From assembly GCA_025677835.1 (NCBI GenBank), contig JAIXMR010000037.1, positions 62,001-126,000 of the forward strand: a stretch of 64,000 nt of DNA, written 5' to 3'. Below the pieces are notes generated by a model. The model was not told where the DNA came from and searched no databases. It was given only the letters and a program-made list of their open reading frames with translations. Every line of letters starts with the position of its first letter. Position 1 is the first letter of the stretch. Source of the stretch: Sporodiniella umbellata. Its lineage: Eukaryota > Mucoromycota > Mucoromycetes > Mucorales > Rhizopodaceae. Positions 48,002 to 62,405 of this stretch are shown piece by piece. Position numbers and translations under genes: made by a program.

Positions 48002-51000
48002 TTATCTTCCAATTGATCTACTTTTATCGCGCACGGAAAAGAACATAGGTCCTAGTTCAGCTAGCCAATAAGGATCAACTGCCGTAACACACTGCATATA
48101 TTCTTTTGAGGTCAAGACAAGTTCGTGATAAACAACGTAATCAGGTGTGAAACCAGCACCAAATAACGAACTTGTAGGATGAAGATGACACTTCATACCG
48201 CTTCTACAGTTTACGTATTCCCCAATACCCTTGATTCGAGCTGCTTGATGGAAATAAGCTGAACAGATACATTTACTAGATTGAATTAGTACAACTCTTA
48301 CGTGCATTTTGCCTTACCGAACAATGTCCCAATCTGTACCACATGAAACATAGGGCATTTTGACGGTCTTCATAATATCTATCAACTGAGACCTTACTTC
48401 CCGCGCTTTACGCATCGCTTTCGCGTGAACAAAATGCTTTGTGCACCAATCATCTCGATAGCTAATATATGGTTAGTTTCTTTTCTTTCCCAAAAACTAA
48501 TTAAATCTGTATCACTTTACTGATTGATCTTCCACTGGGTATATACGTGAAGCAAAGTCAAATGGTCACTCTCAGGAACAAAGAACTTCTCACGAGCCGC
48601 ATCTGACTCCTCCATTCGTTCCTTGGGTCTATAAAATACCGAGGGTACAGAGAGCATGGATACAATAGTCTGTTTAAATCGTTAGTTTCGTGAAACGCTT
48701 TCCTTTTTTTTTTTTTTTTTACCAAAACTTCTGCTGTACATCCATGCTCTTCAGCCGCAATTAACATTTTGGCCAATGACGGATCTACTGGAAACTCATT
48801 CATTTTTCCTCCAGCAGGTGTCAAGTCTCCTACATCATCAAAGGCGCCCAGAACCCATAGTTGATACATTGAGTTCAGGATGTTATCTTGAGGAGGAGGA
48901 TCCATAAAGTCAAACTCCAATAAATTCTTGACACCTAGTGACTTTAATTGTAATACAACACTAGCAAGACTTGTACGTTGAATTTCTGGAATATTGTTGA
49001 CAAACATCTCGTTTCTGAAAGCCTCTTCTGTATATAAACGATATGCGATGCTATATGTGGTATGTTTAAATAAATTTCAAAAAAAAAAGCTTTTCTTTCG
49101 ATTATACCCTGGTCCAGTTCTTCCAGCACGACCACTACGCTGATTGCCATTAGCTTGACTGATGGGTGTTACTTGAAGAGCATCCATACCGATACGAATA
49201 TTGTAAACCTTCAGTTTACAATATCCTGTATCTACCACATACGTGATGCCGTCTACTGTCAAGGATGTTTCGGCAATGTTGGTTGCTACAATCACCTTGC
49301 GTGCATTGTCTTCGGATCTTTGGAAAATTTTAGCTTGAAGATCAGCAGGTAATTGAGAGTAAATAGGCAGGATGGCTAAAGGAGGTGGGTTGTCTAGCTG
49401 CTCGAGACGCTCTAATATATTGAGTTAGCTCACTAATTCTTTCAAATCGTTCCGTATCATATTTACCAGCCAATACAGTGCATGTGGTCTCAATGTCTTC
49501 TTGACCTGTCATGAAAATCAAAATGTCGCCTGCAGGCTTAGACAGATGAATAGCTAGTGTTTGTTTGACAGCGCTATCGACATAATCTTCACACGAAGTC
49601 TTACTAAACATCACATCTACAGGGAAAGTACGACCAGGAATAAAGAAACAGGGCGCATTCCCAAAAAATGTTGAAAAGCGCTCAGCGTTCATAGTAGCTG
49701 AAGTGACTATCAGCTTAAGATCTCTTCTTCTAGAAAGGATTTTTTTCAATAAACCCATCAGCACATCAGTATTCAAAGCGCGTTCGTGAGCTTCATCCAT
49801 AATGATACAGCTGTATTGCTCCAAATCAGGTGCTGTCATGGATTCACGGAGAAGAATACCATCCGTCATGTATCGAATTAGGGTCTTTTCTGATGTTTGA
49901 TCCTCAAATCGAATCGTATAGCCTACTGTATCTCCCAATTCACAATTCATTTCTTCTGCCACACGCTTAGCTACTGACATAGCAGCAACACGACGAGGTT
50001 GGGTACAACTGATCTTACCGTACCGTGTATAACCATCCTCGTGTAGATACTGCGCTAATTGGGTTGTTTTGCCTGAACCTGTTTCACCAACAATGATAAC
50101 CACTAAGACATGTTCGTTTAGAATCTTTTCTTTTCTTTTTTTTTTTTCTTCTTTTTTACCTTGATTATCTCGGACCACTCTGAGCAGTTCTTCTCTGACT
50201 GCAAAAACAGGCAGATATTCACGTTGTTCACGTATAGTTCTTGTACGAGCAAATTCACTCGAAGCCTCTGAAGATTTGAGGTGACTAGCAAACTTGGAGC
50301 CTTCTTTACCGCTTATGCTCTCTTCAGCTTCTTCTGGTTTGTCTTTACTTTTAACACCCATCACATTACCCAAGGTAGTGCCTGCAATATCAAATTTGGT
50401 TGCTTTGGCTCTTTCAGCCTCAGCTCGTTTTTCTCTCACAAGTCTACTTCCTTTACGAGAGATAATGGCCATATCAGATGTCGGATCCCTTACATGCTGT
50501 ACAGTTTCTAGCTGTTTGGTATACACCATTTTACCGCTCAAGAAGCCAGGTTTAATGTCGTGCACCAACAGATGTACACGGTTTTCGTTTTCTTCATCAA
50601 AATCGGTGTCAACTTCAATTCGTTGAGCTACGCCAGAGCTTAACATTCTGCTCGCTTCCCACATGTCTGTATCCCGATTGTATTGAGCCTGGCGAGCAGA
50701 AAGCTTTTTCATCTGCCGCTGCTCTAAATCGCCCTCTTTGTTGCTGGTAAAGTCTTCGTATTGCGCAAAAGGGTTATGTGTTTCGTCTACAGCCTATCGA
50801 GTAGCGTTAAATTTTTCAATACACTAAATTTCCAAAACGAAAAAAAAAAAAAAAAAACTTACACCTCCGTCTTCCATCTGATACCATTCTCTATCTAATT
50901 GTGCTTGCTCTTGTTCCCATCGTCGTTTATCGTTTTCATCGCCTTCAAATTCTTCAGGGTAATAAAGGGCTAGCTCGTCATATGCAGTAGATCGAACAGA

Positions 51001-51848
51001 AGGTGTTGTCAGCTCCCAAGACCGCCTAGCTGCAGCTGTAGCATTTCCTGTAGCTCTTCTACTATATCCGCTGTCATGGCGCATGGGTGTCATGTTGCCT
51101 GGAGTGTTTCTAGGTGTGAACGACCCAGCCCCTTTACTGGGTGTCATCTCGGCCCACTGGCTACGTTTGAACAGACCTCCTCGTCTGGGTGTATCGGGAG
51201 GTGGCATGCTCTCTCTGTCTTTTCTGTCATCTCTTTTTTCTTTCAAGTTGTCATTTCCCTTTTCATTTCTACTAGTGCTCTCTCTATCTGAATGTCCATG
51301 CCTATCCGATTTTTCTGGCAGCTGTTCTTTTTTCAGATCATGGTCTAATCTGATCTTCTTTTCTGTTTTTTCTTGTCTTGCTAAACGTTTTCTGCGCGCC
51401 AATTCATCTAAACCTAGTTTGGATGGTGCCTTGAAAATCGGTCGATCATTATCTGTTTTGGATGATTTGTTTTTCACTAGCAGACCACCCGGTAATTGGT
51501 TGTTTAGAACTAATACCTCGCCTCGGCTTTGATCTTGTTGTACAGGTTTCGAGTTTCCTGTTGGTTGAATTTGATCTCGTTTATGATGTTGGATTTTGAC
51601 ATAGATGTCGTTCATAAAAGGCTTACTGAACCTGCCAAAGGTAGAACATACTACATGTGTATTTTAGAAAATAAGTACTTCATGGAATTTTGGCTTTTTT
51701 TTTTACAGGAGAAAAACTTTTCAAAATCCTTATTGTTTTCTGCAAATTGGATCACTTTTTTGGCAATCAAATCATTTGGGTTTGTCAAGTTTAAAGCTCT
51801 CGAAATTTCAACTGCAATGTCGTGAGTAAACGTGTTGTTATCTGACAT
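48002..51848 (-). CDS. PRP16: Pre-mRNA splicing DEAH-box RNA helicase Prp16 / DHX38
   Basis: ATPase that remodels the spliceosome after the first splicing step. The minus strand starts [19 protein letters not shown]. The long N-terminal region has [20 protein letters not shown] and [20 protein letters not shown], then [13 protein letters not shown], as in DHX38. The helicase core has motif [21 protein letters not shown], Ia [16 protein letters not shown] in [45 protein letters not shown] (human has MPGQEDIE), [19 protein letters not shown] and [14 protein letters not shown]. The winged-helix, ratchet and OB regions follow ([27 protein letters not shown]-like [47 protein letters not shown]). 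About seven introns, several with A runs right after GTA. Confidence 0.96.
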
Positions 51849-52051
51849 GAAAGATAGACAGAGAAAAGAAGGGGAAAAATGCCTTTAAAAACGTCACAAA
51901 TCTGCATTATCATTTATTTCAGTAAATAATTCATTGGCAATGGACGGAAACTGTAAAAGCGAACAGTGAGATATTATATAGTGCGATGTGTTAATCAAAG
52001 CTATTCCAAAAAGTCGTTATCTATCCTTTTTTTTTTCGTTTTTTTCAAAAG

Positions 52052-52157
52052 GCTTACACTGTTTTGCTATTTAAGGCACTTTGGTTTCGGATGCATTTTA
52101 CTTTTACCTGTAGCTTATAGAAACTCTGTGTCAATAACAAATGAAATGTTGACTACG
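52052..52157 (+). repeat. Left copy of a diverged inverted repeat
   Basis: 106 bases matching the reverse complement of 54717-54822 with a handful of mismatches and small indels. The similarity continues weakly outward through A-rich sequence. Confidence 0.8.
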
Positions 52158-52423
52158 TATAATCAAGAAACGACAACGTATCAAAAACAGTAGTATTTAG
52201 TGCAAAGTTGTATTTAGTAATCACTAGTAAATTGTGTTACCCTAAACTAAAGCTATTCAAAAACAGAAAGATTTGTATTTTTGCACATAAACCTTATAAA
52301 ATCAAGAAGAGTGTGATATGTACAACAGAAAACTTACCTAAAAGAAAAGACAGTTGGTAAAAAAAATGTCATATACCATTAAGATGCCTTTATACTCTAA
52401 TTTAAAGCGTTTTCTAATGTTTT

Positions 52424-52624
52424 CTATTTAGCATTTAATAAAAAAAATGGTTTTTGCAATTCCAATTCACTGTCAAATTTTTTAATGAAGTGCTTTATAT
52501 CTTTTGGATTATCTTCTGCAGCTATAATATTATCGCAGTTTCGATAGTCGTTTTTAGCAAGCTTGTATGTCGTGATAGCGTCATATTCTTTAAATTCTAC
52601 TTCTACTTTATATACGAAATCCAT
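52424..52624 (-). CDS. Hypothetical 66-residue protein
   Basis: Starts MDFVYKVEVEFKEYDAITTY and ends FDSELELQKPFFLLNAK. Charged, soluble and helical, with KDIKHFIKKF. A TATAAATA box (52671-52678 on the minus strand) lies about 50 bases upstream, at a sensible promoter distance. No family could be recognised. Confidence 0.45.
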   Translation of the reverse strand: MDFVYKVEVEFKEYDAITTYKLAKNDYRNCDNIIAAEDNPKDIKHFIKKFDSELELQKPFFLLNAK

Positions 52625-52670
52625 CTAAATCCCTTCCTCTTTGTTCAATTTACAAATCACACTCTCCTAG

Positions 52671-52678
52671 TATTTATA
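52671..52678 (-). promoter_or_regulatory. TATA box of the 66-residue ORF
   Basis: TATAAATA on the minus strand, about 50 bases before the ATG at 52624. A second TATA-like word (CTATAAAAG, plus strand) sits near 52700. Confidence 0.4.
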
Positions 52679-52970
52679 GAGCGTTTTATTTCTCGGGTCT
52701 ATAAAAGGTGTTTTTGAATGTTTTTTTTTTTATTTTTGTAGCATAGAATATTTTACATGTTAGTTTTTTCATCTATGAAAAATTCAATTTTTAAAAGAAA
52801 CAAAAAGTACAGCTGGTAGTAGACAACAAGCAATTTGGAACTGCCTAGATTTTGCAGCATAGATAATTTTACATGTCTCTCCCTTACATAGTATTGATTG
52901 TGTATAATCAAGCTTTCAAAGAAAACCATATTCTCTATTTCTTGCAATTTTGGTTCATACATCTCAATTT

Positions 52971-53261
52971 TTATAGAGTAGTAGCTTCGTTTACTATATC
53001 AAAGAACATATATAGCTTTTTTTTTAAAAAAACCTTCACTGCGTTCTTGTAAATTTTTGCACTGTCATTTTCCAGTCTCATCTTCATGTTTGTGTTAAAA
53101 CACCCCACAAACCTTATAATTAATACCATTGACATGTCTTTTCTTTCAAGCGTTAGCATGTCAACGTAACATTTTTTCAAGTCGTAATGAAGCGCTTCAA
53201 TCCTACGTAACAGGATGAGCCAAATAGCAGGAAAAAACGAATCATTGCTATTTGAATTCAC
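52971..53261 (-). pseudogene. Coding-like fragment, possible multi-copy family relic
   Basis: Frame reading AIWLILLRRIEALHYDLKK, then CYVDMLTLERKDMSMVL and MRLENDSAKIYKNAVKVFL. The composition is that of a real protein, but no start, intron structure or family could be fixed. The neighbouring frame at 52753-52962 contains MYEPKLQEIENMVFF, and MYEPK recurs in the relic at 45.4 kb, a weak link between the two islands. Confidence 0.35.
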
Positions 53262-54305
53262 TTAAGTCTTAGAACTGTAAAAAAAAAAAAGAAAACTAAT
53301 CGTTGGAAAAGAAGCCCAAGTAGCAGCATTATGTTTTCTCAAAGTTTGGTGTACAGTATTAGTAGAACTCTTACGTAATTTTAGACTAGAAGAATGTAAA
53401 TTAGAGCGAATCAGTATTGAATATAAAATGGGCGACGTTATAATTTAGCTCAAAAACCAAATATTATACTATGAATAAACACATAATCGTTATGGAGGTA
53501 TGGATTGAAGTTACGGTTTTCAAAAAAAACCCAAAATAATTCACAAGTCATCTTCTGATTGAGGAAAGGGTGGGTGGACTATCAGCTATCCTTTTCAGTA
53601 GATCCATACATTCCTCGATAAGGGAAGCAACCTTGAGAGTGCAAGTATTCTTAATCCCATAATTATCTTTGCTAAAGGTTTGCTTCAACACAATTATGAC
53701 CACAATATCACTTAAATCTATGATGTGCATACTCAACAAACTACAAAAAACATATTTGGTAGTGTTTACAAAAATACAACTGAAATACACCTACTCGTTT
53801 TCAAGATTTTCACTATTTGCGAGTCATTTGGGATTTTTGAAGAGGCTGCTGATGCGGTTGTTGACAAGGTTGCTGATGATAGGTCTGACACTGTTGTTTG
53901 GCCAAGTGTTATTCTTGCCAGATAACTGCGGAATCCAATGCCTTCATGATTTTTAATTTAAAAAGAGTAAGGTGCTGAATAAAACAGCTGGCGATTTCCA
54001 AAAAACCAACCTTGGGGTGTTACAGCGCCTCCATTCACCTTTATGGAAAAACTGAGAGTTTAAACACTATCCAAGTGGACATCATAATTTTTTGAAAGCT
54101 CAAACTGTCAATTATAACCGCAACTCTTTTTTTGGCTTAGCGACATTTACTTTTCACAAAGTGACAGCTTTTGTCAGTTGTACCGTGGTCATGAAACTAT
54201 GATGTTAGCAATATCAAATATCTTGTTACGTAGTCGAAGCGTACCTTCCTACTGTTAGTGCAGTTCGTTTCTAACTGAGTTTCATTGATTTAAACTTTCT
54301 TTTAG

Positions 54306-54603
54306 GCGTTGAAGGCGAAAGGTTTATCCGGAAAAGAGTTTTTCCCGAAAGTAGCCAAAGAGTTACTCCAGCTAGAAAGCTTTTTGAACACTAAGCCCAA
54401 TACATACTAATATATGTTTGATAATTTTTACCTACGTAATAGGGTTTGCCTTGGGGCCTGTTGTTAGTAGTCCGTCTACCAGGAGACCAGAGGATACCGT
54501 TAGCAAGTTGCCTTTCATCTGTCTGGCGACTTTTTGTTTAGTGGCAAACTTATTTACTATACTAACATGTTACCTAGGCTTTGATCGTTTTCTTAGCATC
54601 TAA
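54306..54603 (+). pseudogene. Plus-strand coding relics
   Basis: After a TTTTAG acceptor-like site, a frame reads ALKAKGLSGKEFFPKVAKEL and stops at 54408-54410. Another frame from 54418 gives a two-helix hydrophobic stretch (FTYVIGFALGPVVSS, LPFICLATFCLVANLFTIL) faintly like part of a major-facilitator transporter. They do not join into a gene. Confidence 0.25.
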
Positions 54604-54716
54604 AACATGTAAGATTCGTACAGAGTTTTTGTATTAGGCTGGCGGCAAAGCAAGCACAGGCTGAGCACTGAGAATATGGCCAACTAAGCTTAATTGTAGT
54701 TTTAAGAATATGCTTG

Positions 54717-54822
54717 CGTAGTCAGCATTTTATCTGTTATTGACAGAGTTTCTATAAGCTACAGGTAAAAGTAAAATGCTTCCGAAACCAAAGTGCCTTA
54801 TAAAACAGCAAAACAGTGTAAA
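54717..54822 (-). repeat. Right copy of a diverged inverted repeat
   Basis: Inverted partner of 52052-52157; the inner distance is about 2.56 kb. No clear target-site duplication seen. Confidence 0.8.
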
Positions 54823-56240
54823 AAATAAGGATTTGAAAAACTTGTAAAAAAAAAAAAAAGCGTTGATAGCCCTCATTGAAAATAAATAGCGATTTTATAG
54901 CAGCACATTGGATGTGTTATGAAGTAAATATAAAAAGATGTGAGTTTTATGATTGCAATTAATTGTTGCTTGGAGTGACTACAAAGGCTATACATACCAT
55001 TGACTGATGATGTGAATTAATGACATACTTGTTAATCTCGCGCTAGTCCTTAACAATGACTTGGACTGTTATAATTTGACCTAACAAAGCCGGTTGTTTC
55101 CATATGGCAGACACTAAACTTACTTGATGTATTTTGACCACAGAATCGAGTTCAAAAATAAGCGCAAATGTGATAATAATAGCGAGTTTCTTATTAGACA
55201 CAACGATGTGTAAATTGAAAGTATTGCAGTGTAAGACGCTTTAATAATTAAAAATAAAGATGTTACTCGAAGAGCTTCATGGCTTCCCAATAATGAACTT
55301 AATTCTTAAATGTATGCTTGGCATTGAAGCATTTTGTAAACAGTGTTAATACAAACCGTGCGCACAAGATTGATGACTGTCTACCTTCGGTACATTTTGA
55401 CTTCGCTATAAAAGGCAGGTTGAACTGAGCAAAAATCCTGTCCTTACGTTTATTGTAAATGGCCATTCTTTAAGCAGCAAATACTGTAAGCAAGAAGGCA
55501 GGAGCTAAAACGTGTAAAACCTGAGCTTTTGGAGATGCAAGTCCTACTTTGCGCATTCTATGCTCACATTTATTCATATCATCATATCTGTATTATCAAA
55601 TAAATGTTAGATAAAGCTGTCAGTAAAATTAAAGAAAATTGCCCTTGCTGTAGAGAATAGAAAAAAAAAACAGAAAATAAGCTAAGGATTACGTGTGCTT
55701 TGTATAGAGTTGACACTACCACATACAACGAGCCGATTTATTTTACATGCATATCCATTGTAACGCTTGCTGATGTTAGTAGAACCAGTCTATGTCAGTA
55801 TGTTACACAATTATTTACAAAATCGGGAGGCACCCTTGAATCTCGCCGCAATCGGTGTATGCTTCATGCCTATATGGGCTATATAATGGAATTCAAAAAA
55901 AAAAAAGTAACGCTTTATTTATCATCTTTTATATACTGGGTTCTACACGTATCTCTTTAAGAAAATCACTCCTTTTCTCGGCTGCATAAAAAAATCAATA
56001 CTGATATCCCCTTTTAATAATGCGATGCAACTCACTTTATAAATGGAGCTCAAATATATGAAACTTCTGGTGCTCTGACACTCAACAAAAGGAAGTCAAG
56101 ATTGTATGTACATTGACAACACATTCCTTTTAAAGATAAAAGCACCATTCCTGAGATTAAAAAAAAAGCCACGGTAATAGTGAAAGGAAACTGATCATTT
56201 CCCTTTTTTTTTATTCTTTTTCTTCTTTCTGTAGTTAAAT

Positions 56241-58823
<2,583 letters not shown>

Positions 58824-59655
58824 TTAGATATCTATTTGTAAATACAATTATTTTTATGTACACATGTAAATCGTTGCTTTTGTTTTTGTTTTTTGTTTTG
58901 TTTTTTTTTTTTTCCTTTCAAAAAAGAAACTTGAAGATAGACCACCCACTTTTGGTTTCAAAGTACAACTTTCCTGATAAAACCAGATACGAAGGCAAAG
59001 GGAGAGATTAGTACGTTTCTTAGAGTATTTAGCCTACAACGGTGACGTTTGAAACAAAAATTTGGTTCTCAAACAAAACCTGTTCTAAGAGCGCCTCTAA
59101 TTTTTTTTTTTTTAAAAAAAAAAAAACAATTCTATAAAGGAGAGAATAATAAGCAAAAATCTTAGCAGTAAAAGATTTAATTGTATTTACGTTCCGTTTA
59201 GCTTTTTTTTTTTTAACTTTAGGCACACGTAGATCCAAGAAACCAATGGTATGTGTAACCTCAAGGTTCTCGGTAAATCTTGTTGAGGCTCAGGTGTAAC
59301 TCGAACCAGCCCTTTCTCTTTCCTTTCTGTATTCTGTATATGAAAGCCCAGTGATTAATTTGCTATTTATGGTGTCTGTAGTCTTCGTGTTCTTTTTGCC
59401 CTGCTAATTTATTTTGTTTGTAGTTTTTATCCAAGGAGTAGAAAAGGGGGATCAATGCTTAACGAAGCTGTGTCTACGGCTTTGGGTAGTGCAAATTTGA
59501 TTGGATGGCCGTGAAGAGTAAAAATAGAACCTTTTTTTTTTTTTTTGGCTCTAAATAGTCAAGGTTAAACGGGGCCACAAAGCACATTGATTGTCAGTTG
59601 CCCCTTCTTTTTTTTTTTTTTGCTTTCTCTTTTTTTTTTTTTCTCCACTCTTTCG
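58824..59655. other. Intergenic region upstream of the glycosyltransferase/lyase-like gene
   Basis: About 830 bases, T/A runs at 58902-58914, 59101-59126 and several near 59530-59642. A short frame at 59455-59514 (MLNEAVSTALGSANLIGWP) is unsupported. Contains the promoter of the next gene. Confidence 0.5.
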
Positions 59656-62275
59656 ATGCTTCCGCCATTTATAAAACATGATGTAAATAGTGAATATATC
59701 CCAAAGCATAGAAAACCCAGCCAGCCGGAGCTTGTTCATCTTGAAATGGGATCGCCTCGAAAAAAAAAGTATATAAAAAAGACCCCAGGGTTGCCATGGT
59801 TCAAGTTTACCTGCGTCGTAGTAGGTCTGCTGTTTCTCTTTGGTTATATTCCATTTTTTCAGTTTCTCAAAACAACAGACATCAATTTAACACCACCTCA
59901 TGCAAAAGATGTGGTGCGAGATCAACTGATACTTTATCGAATCATTGGCAACGACCTGCCCCCCAGACACAAGCAAGGACAGACACTATCCAATCTACAG
60001 TTTATACTAGACCATGAGCCTTCTTTTCCAAATACGCGTAAAATATTTCTTTTAAATCGAATTATCGATCCTGTCAACGAGGCAACCATCATTCGACTGT
60101 TGGACCATTACCAGATGGAATATATCCGTGTACCGTTTGTTGAGCAAGAATACGAGCGTCTTGACTTTGAGCTAGAATCTTTTCCAGACGCTGATTTCTT
60201 ACACTCAGATGATTACCGACGATACTCTAAGGTAGCTAAACTAAGAGCTCTAGATTATACTTATCATACAAAAAACATATATGCCATGAACAACGTAAGA
60301 TTTGTTTTTCGTTGAACAATTTATCCTAACTCTATTAGAATGGTGGAAGAAATACAGCAATCGAGCATGGAAGAAGTATATCAAATGCCAGATGGGTCAT
60401 GCCTTTCGACGGCAACTGTTATCTGAGCAGTAACGGTTTCAAGGAAATAACTACACAGTTGGAGAGATATGGAAAAGACACAAAGTACTTCGTAGTACCT
60501 ATGACAAGACTACTTAACAACTCAGTTTTGCTCAATAACTTGGATGAAAGACCCAAAACTCCAGAGGAGCCACAGATTATCTTTAGACATGATGCCGTAG
60601 AAGAGTATAATCTAAATATGCGTTATGGGCGTAGAAGTAAGGTAAAACAAATAAACAAAAACAAAAGCAAATAAACAGACAAAACTTAACTAATTTCTTT
60701 TAGCTGGAGTTGCTGTGGCGTTTGGGCGCATTAGAGAACCGTCGGCTGAATAGGCCAACAGTGCCTTGGGAGCCTGTTGAACGCCCTTACAGTAAAGACA
60801 AAGGCAATTTTAAAAATATAGGGTGGGTATTTCGGCTTTTCTCTGGTAACCCACAACAAGAAGAAAACAAAAAAGAGGCAAGCTCTATCCGCGCCTTCAA
60901 TCGACTTTTAGCCATTCAGTCTTCTTTAGACAGTCTGGACGAAAGCATTGCTCGACGACACTTTCATCATGACACACTATTTTTATATAACGACCGAGAC
61001 ATGAACGGCGTACGCTACGAGTATTGGACAAAAAACAACCAAGTTCGAGAGGCTATAGCTCGTTTAGAAGAGCAAGCGGATAGAGTACTAGAAGAAAGCC
61101 ATAAAAGATTGACACCAATTTCTTCTACTACTGGTATGCCATTTGAGACAATTCCAGAGAAAGACGAACTTGGCCCTCTTTCGCAAAATGTAACCATTCT
61201 GACATTGGCAAATTATTTCTTGGGTAACGAAAAATACGGGCGAGGAGCAGCCAATTTAATTCGAGTTCACTTTTTGAATGAATATGCTGTGGAAGATGAG
61301 GACGAATATAACTCTGCTCGCCGAATTCCAGATGATAGCCACCTACTTGACTTTTTGTCCGACCAAGGATACTCTTTCCCTAGTTTAAGCCGAGTGCCTC
61401 ATGTTGTACCCAAGTACAGTAACCACCGAATTTTGAATACGTCAGATCTGACAAAGACAGACCTTTCGTCTCTTCTAGACTGCGTGAGGATTTTAAGACG
61501 TATGCAAGTACTGACACACAAGGAATACATTGACCTGCAAGCCACAACCGCAGAGTTTTTAGAATACCTCGTTACCTCACCTACGGGCATTCACTTGGCA
61601 CAAATGACTGATCACCGAGGCGTCCTATACGATTTACAAGTGACCGCTATGGCTGCCTTTACTGACGATGTTCGACTCTTTTTACGTGTGGCTAATCGGT
61701 GCCGTATGCGTATTGGAAAACAAATGACAGAAGATGGTCATCAACCATACGAAGAGAGCTCTACTCGATCACGGGTACAAGGGTCGAAAGAGGTTGAATG
61801 GCGAGCCCTTCTTCATTATCAAACCCTCAACCTGCAATATTGGACTTTGCTTACACGAGGATTACAGAATTCTGGAATTGCCAAAGATATATGGCACTAC
61901 ACAGCCAACAATCGTGCACAGATATCACATACAGTTGTCCAGCATCTTAAAAAGTATGCAGCTATATTACCCGACTTGGACCAAAACGACATTGAGTTTG
62001 CTCAGTCTCGTCTCAGGCCTTTGGCTTACATGGCGTTGTCTGCTTTCCATCACAGCGATGAAAGCAAAACTCCACGGAACGAACAAGTCAAATCAAGAAT
62101 AGAGTCTGACCAGCAGTGGTTAGAAAATCACGTAAAAGATTTTGGCCATCTTTGGGAAGAAGAAAATACAGAGTCAAGTCCAGAGCAAGATATTCTTAGA
62201 CTAATGCATGACGACAAAATCAAAGGAAGGCTTGGCATCCCACCCTTCTGGATGTTGGCTTCGACATCTCTATAA
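59656..62275 (+). CDS. Type II membrane protein: glycosyltransferase-like plus alginate-lyase-like domains
   Basis: Three exons. The N-terminal ~50 residues are cytosolic and basic (GSPRKKKYIKKTPGLPW), followed by one membrane anchor (FTCVVVGLLFLFGYIPFF). A glycosyltransferase-like domain follows: LILYRIIGNDLPPRHKQGQ, LQFILDHEPSFPNTRKIFLL, NRIIDPVNEATI, then across an intron GGRNTAIEHGRSISNARWVM and PFDGNCYLSSNGF, where D-x-N could replace the usual DxD. The C-terminal half is alpha-helical and matches the alginate lyase fold: TGIHLAQMTDHRGVLYDLQV (the NNH..Y motif appears as TDH..Y), ALLHYQTLNLQYWTLLTRG. A protein that could make and trim a uronic-acid polymer would suit Mucorales walls, but substrate and activity are inference. 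The start is the first ATG after a T/C-rich leader. Confidence 0.75.
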
Positions 62276-62405
62276 ATCACTACAAAAAAAAACTTCATAT
62301 ACCACATAAGCACACACACTTACACGCACACACAAACAAGCGTATATACATGCATATATATAAACTTATATCTATCATATATCTATATATACGATTAATG
62401 TATTT

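Larger units (their letters stand above)
51849..56240. other. AT-rich island between PRP16 and RSP5
   Basis: 4.4 kb. Holds a small minus-strand ORF (52424-52624), an inverted repeat pair (52052 and 54717), minus-strand coding-like frames at 52971-53261 (EALHYDLKKCYVDMLTLERK) and 53548-53790, and a plus-strand relic near 54306-54603. The rest shows nothing recognisable. It reads like decayed repeats plus perhaps one small gene. Confidence 0.5.

Noticed and set aside
48002..51848. Possible mucoralean sex locus (RNA helicase as landmark)
   Set aside because: The helicase is the splicing factor Prp16, and no HMG-domain or triose-phosphate transporter gene is next to it.
59285..59330. TTCGA-like T-loop on the minus strand
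   Set aside because: No matching anticodon arm or acceptor stem in reach; chance word.
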